A stretch of DNA of 64,000 nt from Hyparrhenia diplandra (Eukaryota > Streptophyta > Magnoliopsida > Poales > Poaceae), in contig JADLZK010005784.1 in NCBI GenBank assembly GCA_015847255.1, positions 290,511-354,510 of the forward strand. Direction: 5' to 3'. The position numbers and the translations under genes were made by a program. Below, in pieces: positions 63,993 to 64,000 of the stretch. The notes beneath the pieces are model-generated. The model was not told the DNA's origin. It ran no database searches and saw nothing but the letters and a program-made list of their open reading frames with translations. Position 1 is the stretch's first letter; each line of letters starts with the position of its first letter.

Positions 63993-64000
63993 TGAAGATG

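Noticed and set aside
1..64000. CRISPR arrays, rRNA genes, functional tRNA genes or prokaryotic operons
   Set aside because: No regularly spaced short repeats, no rRNA-like sequence and no foldable complete tRNA were seen. The gene structures are plant nuclear.

Overview
The window is nuclear DNA from a grass (Poaceae). The evidence is intron-bearing plant gene families, very GC-rich first exons beside AT-rich intergenic DNA, and grass-type SINE, Helitron and Ty1-copia sequences. The gene order (XTH pair, villin, RING-H2 ligase, ICMT, YAK1) resembles, from memory, a block on the long arm of rice chromosome 4; that is inference.

Layout. 1-8.6 kb: a SINE with target-site duplications, then two tandem + strand xyloglucan endotransglucosylase/hydrolase (XTH) genes. 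8.7-10.7 kb: a Helitron on the minus strand. 12.2-19.9 kb: a 7.65-kb Ty1-copia-type element on the minus strand with paired LTRs, a decayed pol and an unusual GC-rich leader. 20.4-21.8 kb: three short tandem duplications. 22.1-29.3 kb: a villin gene with a damaged gelsolin-repeat core and an intact C-terminal part. 32.3-36.4 kb: a small intact two-exon gene of unknown function. 43.1-44.6 kb: a RING-H2 E3 ligase of the MBR type. 46.4-50.7 kb: isoprenylcysteine carboxyl methyltransferase (ICMT, minus strand); its 3.4-kb first intron holds a two-exon fragment of a PUS7-like pseudouridine synthase and a Helitron-type 3' terminus. 51.5-53.4 kb: a truncated copia element that meets an inverted Helitron terminus. 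56.3-62.4 kb: an 18-exon YAK1/DYRK kinase gene. The right edge holds the start of a CRIB-motif (RIC-like) gene on the minus strand.

The genes do not form a pathway. XTHs act in the cell wall, villin on actin, ICMT on prenylated proteins, YAK1 in growth/stress signalling and the RING protein in ubiquitination. The most consistent anomaly is that XTH1, XTH2, villin, the RING gene, ICMT, the PUS7 fragment, YAK1 and the RIC fragment all carry 1-2-nt indels that break the frame although the protein continues recognisably in the next frame, many of them in short homopolymers. For XTH1, XTH2, the RING gene and ICMT the exon lengths become divisible by three once these indels are allowed for. This points to consensus sequence error at least as strongly as to pseudogenes. 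A few splice-site and conserved-residue substitutions in villin and YAK1 cannot be explained that way.
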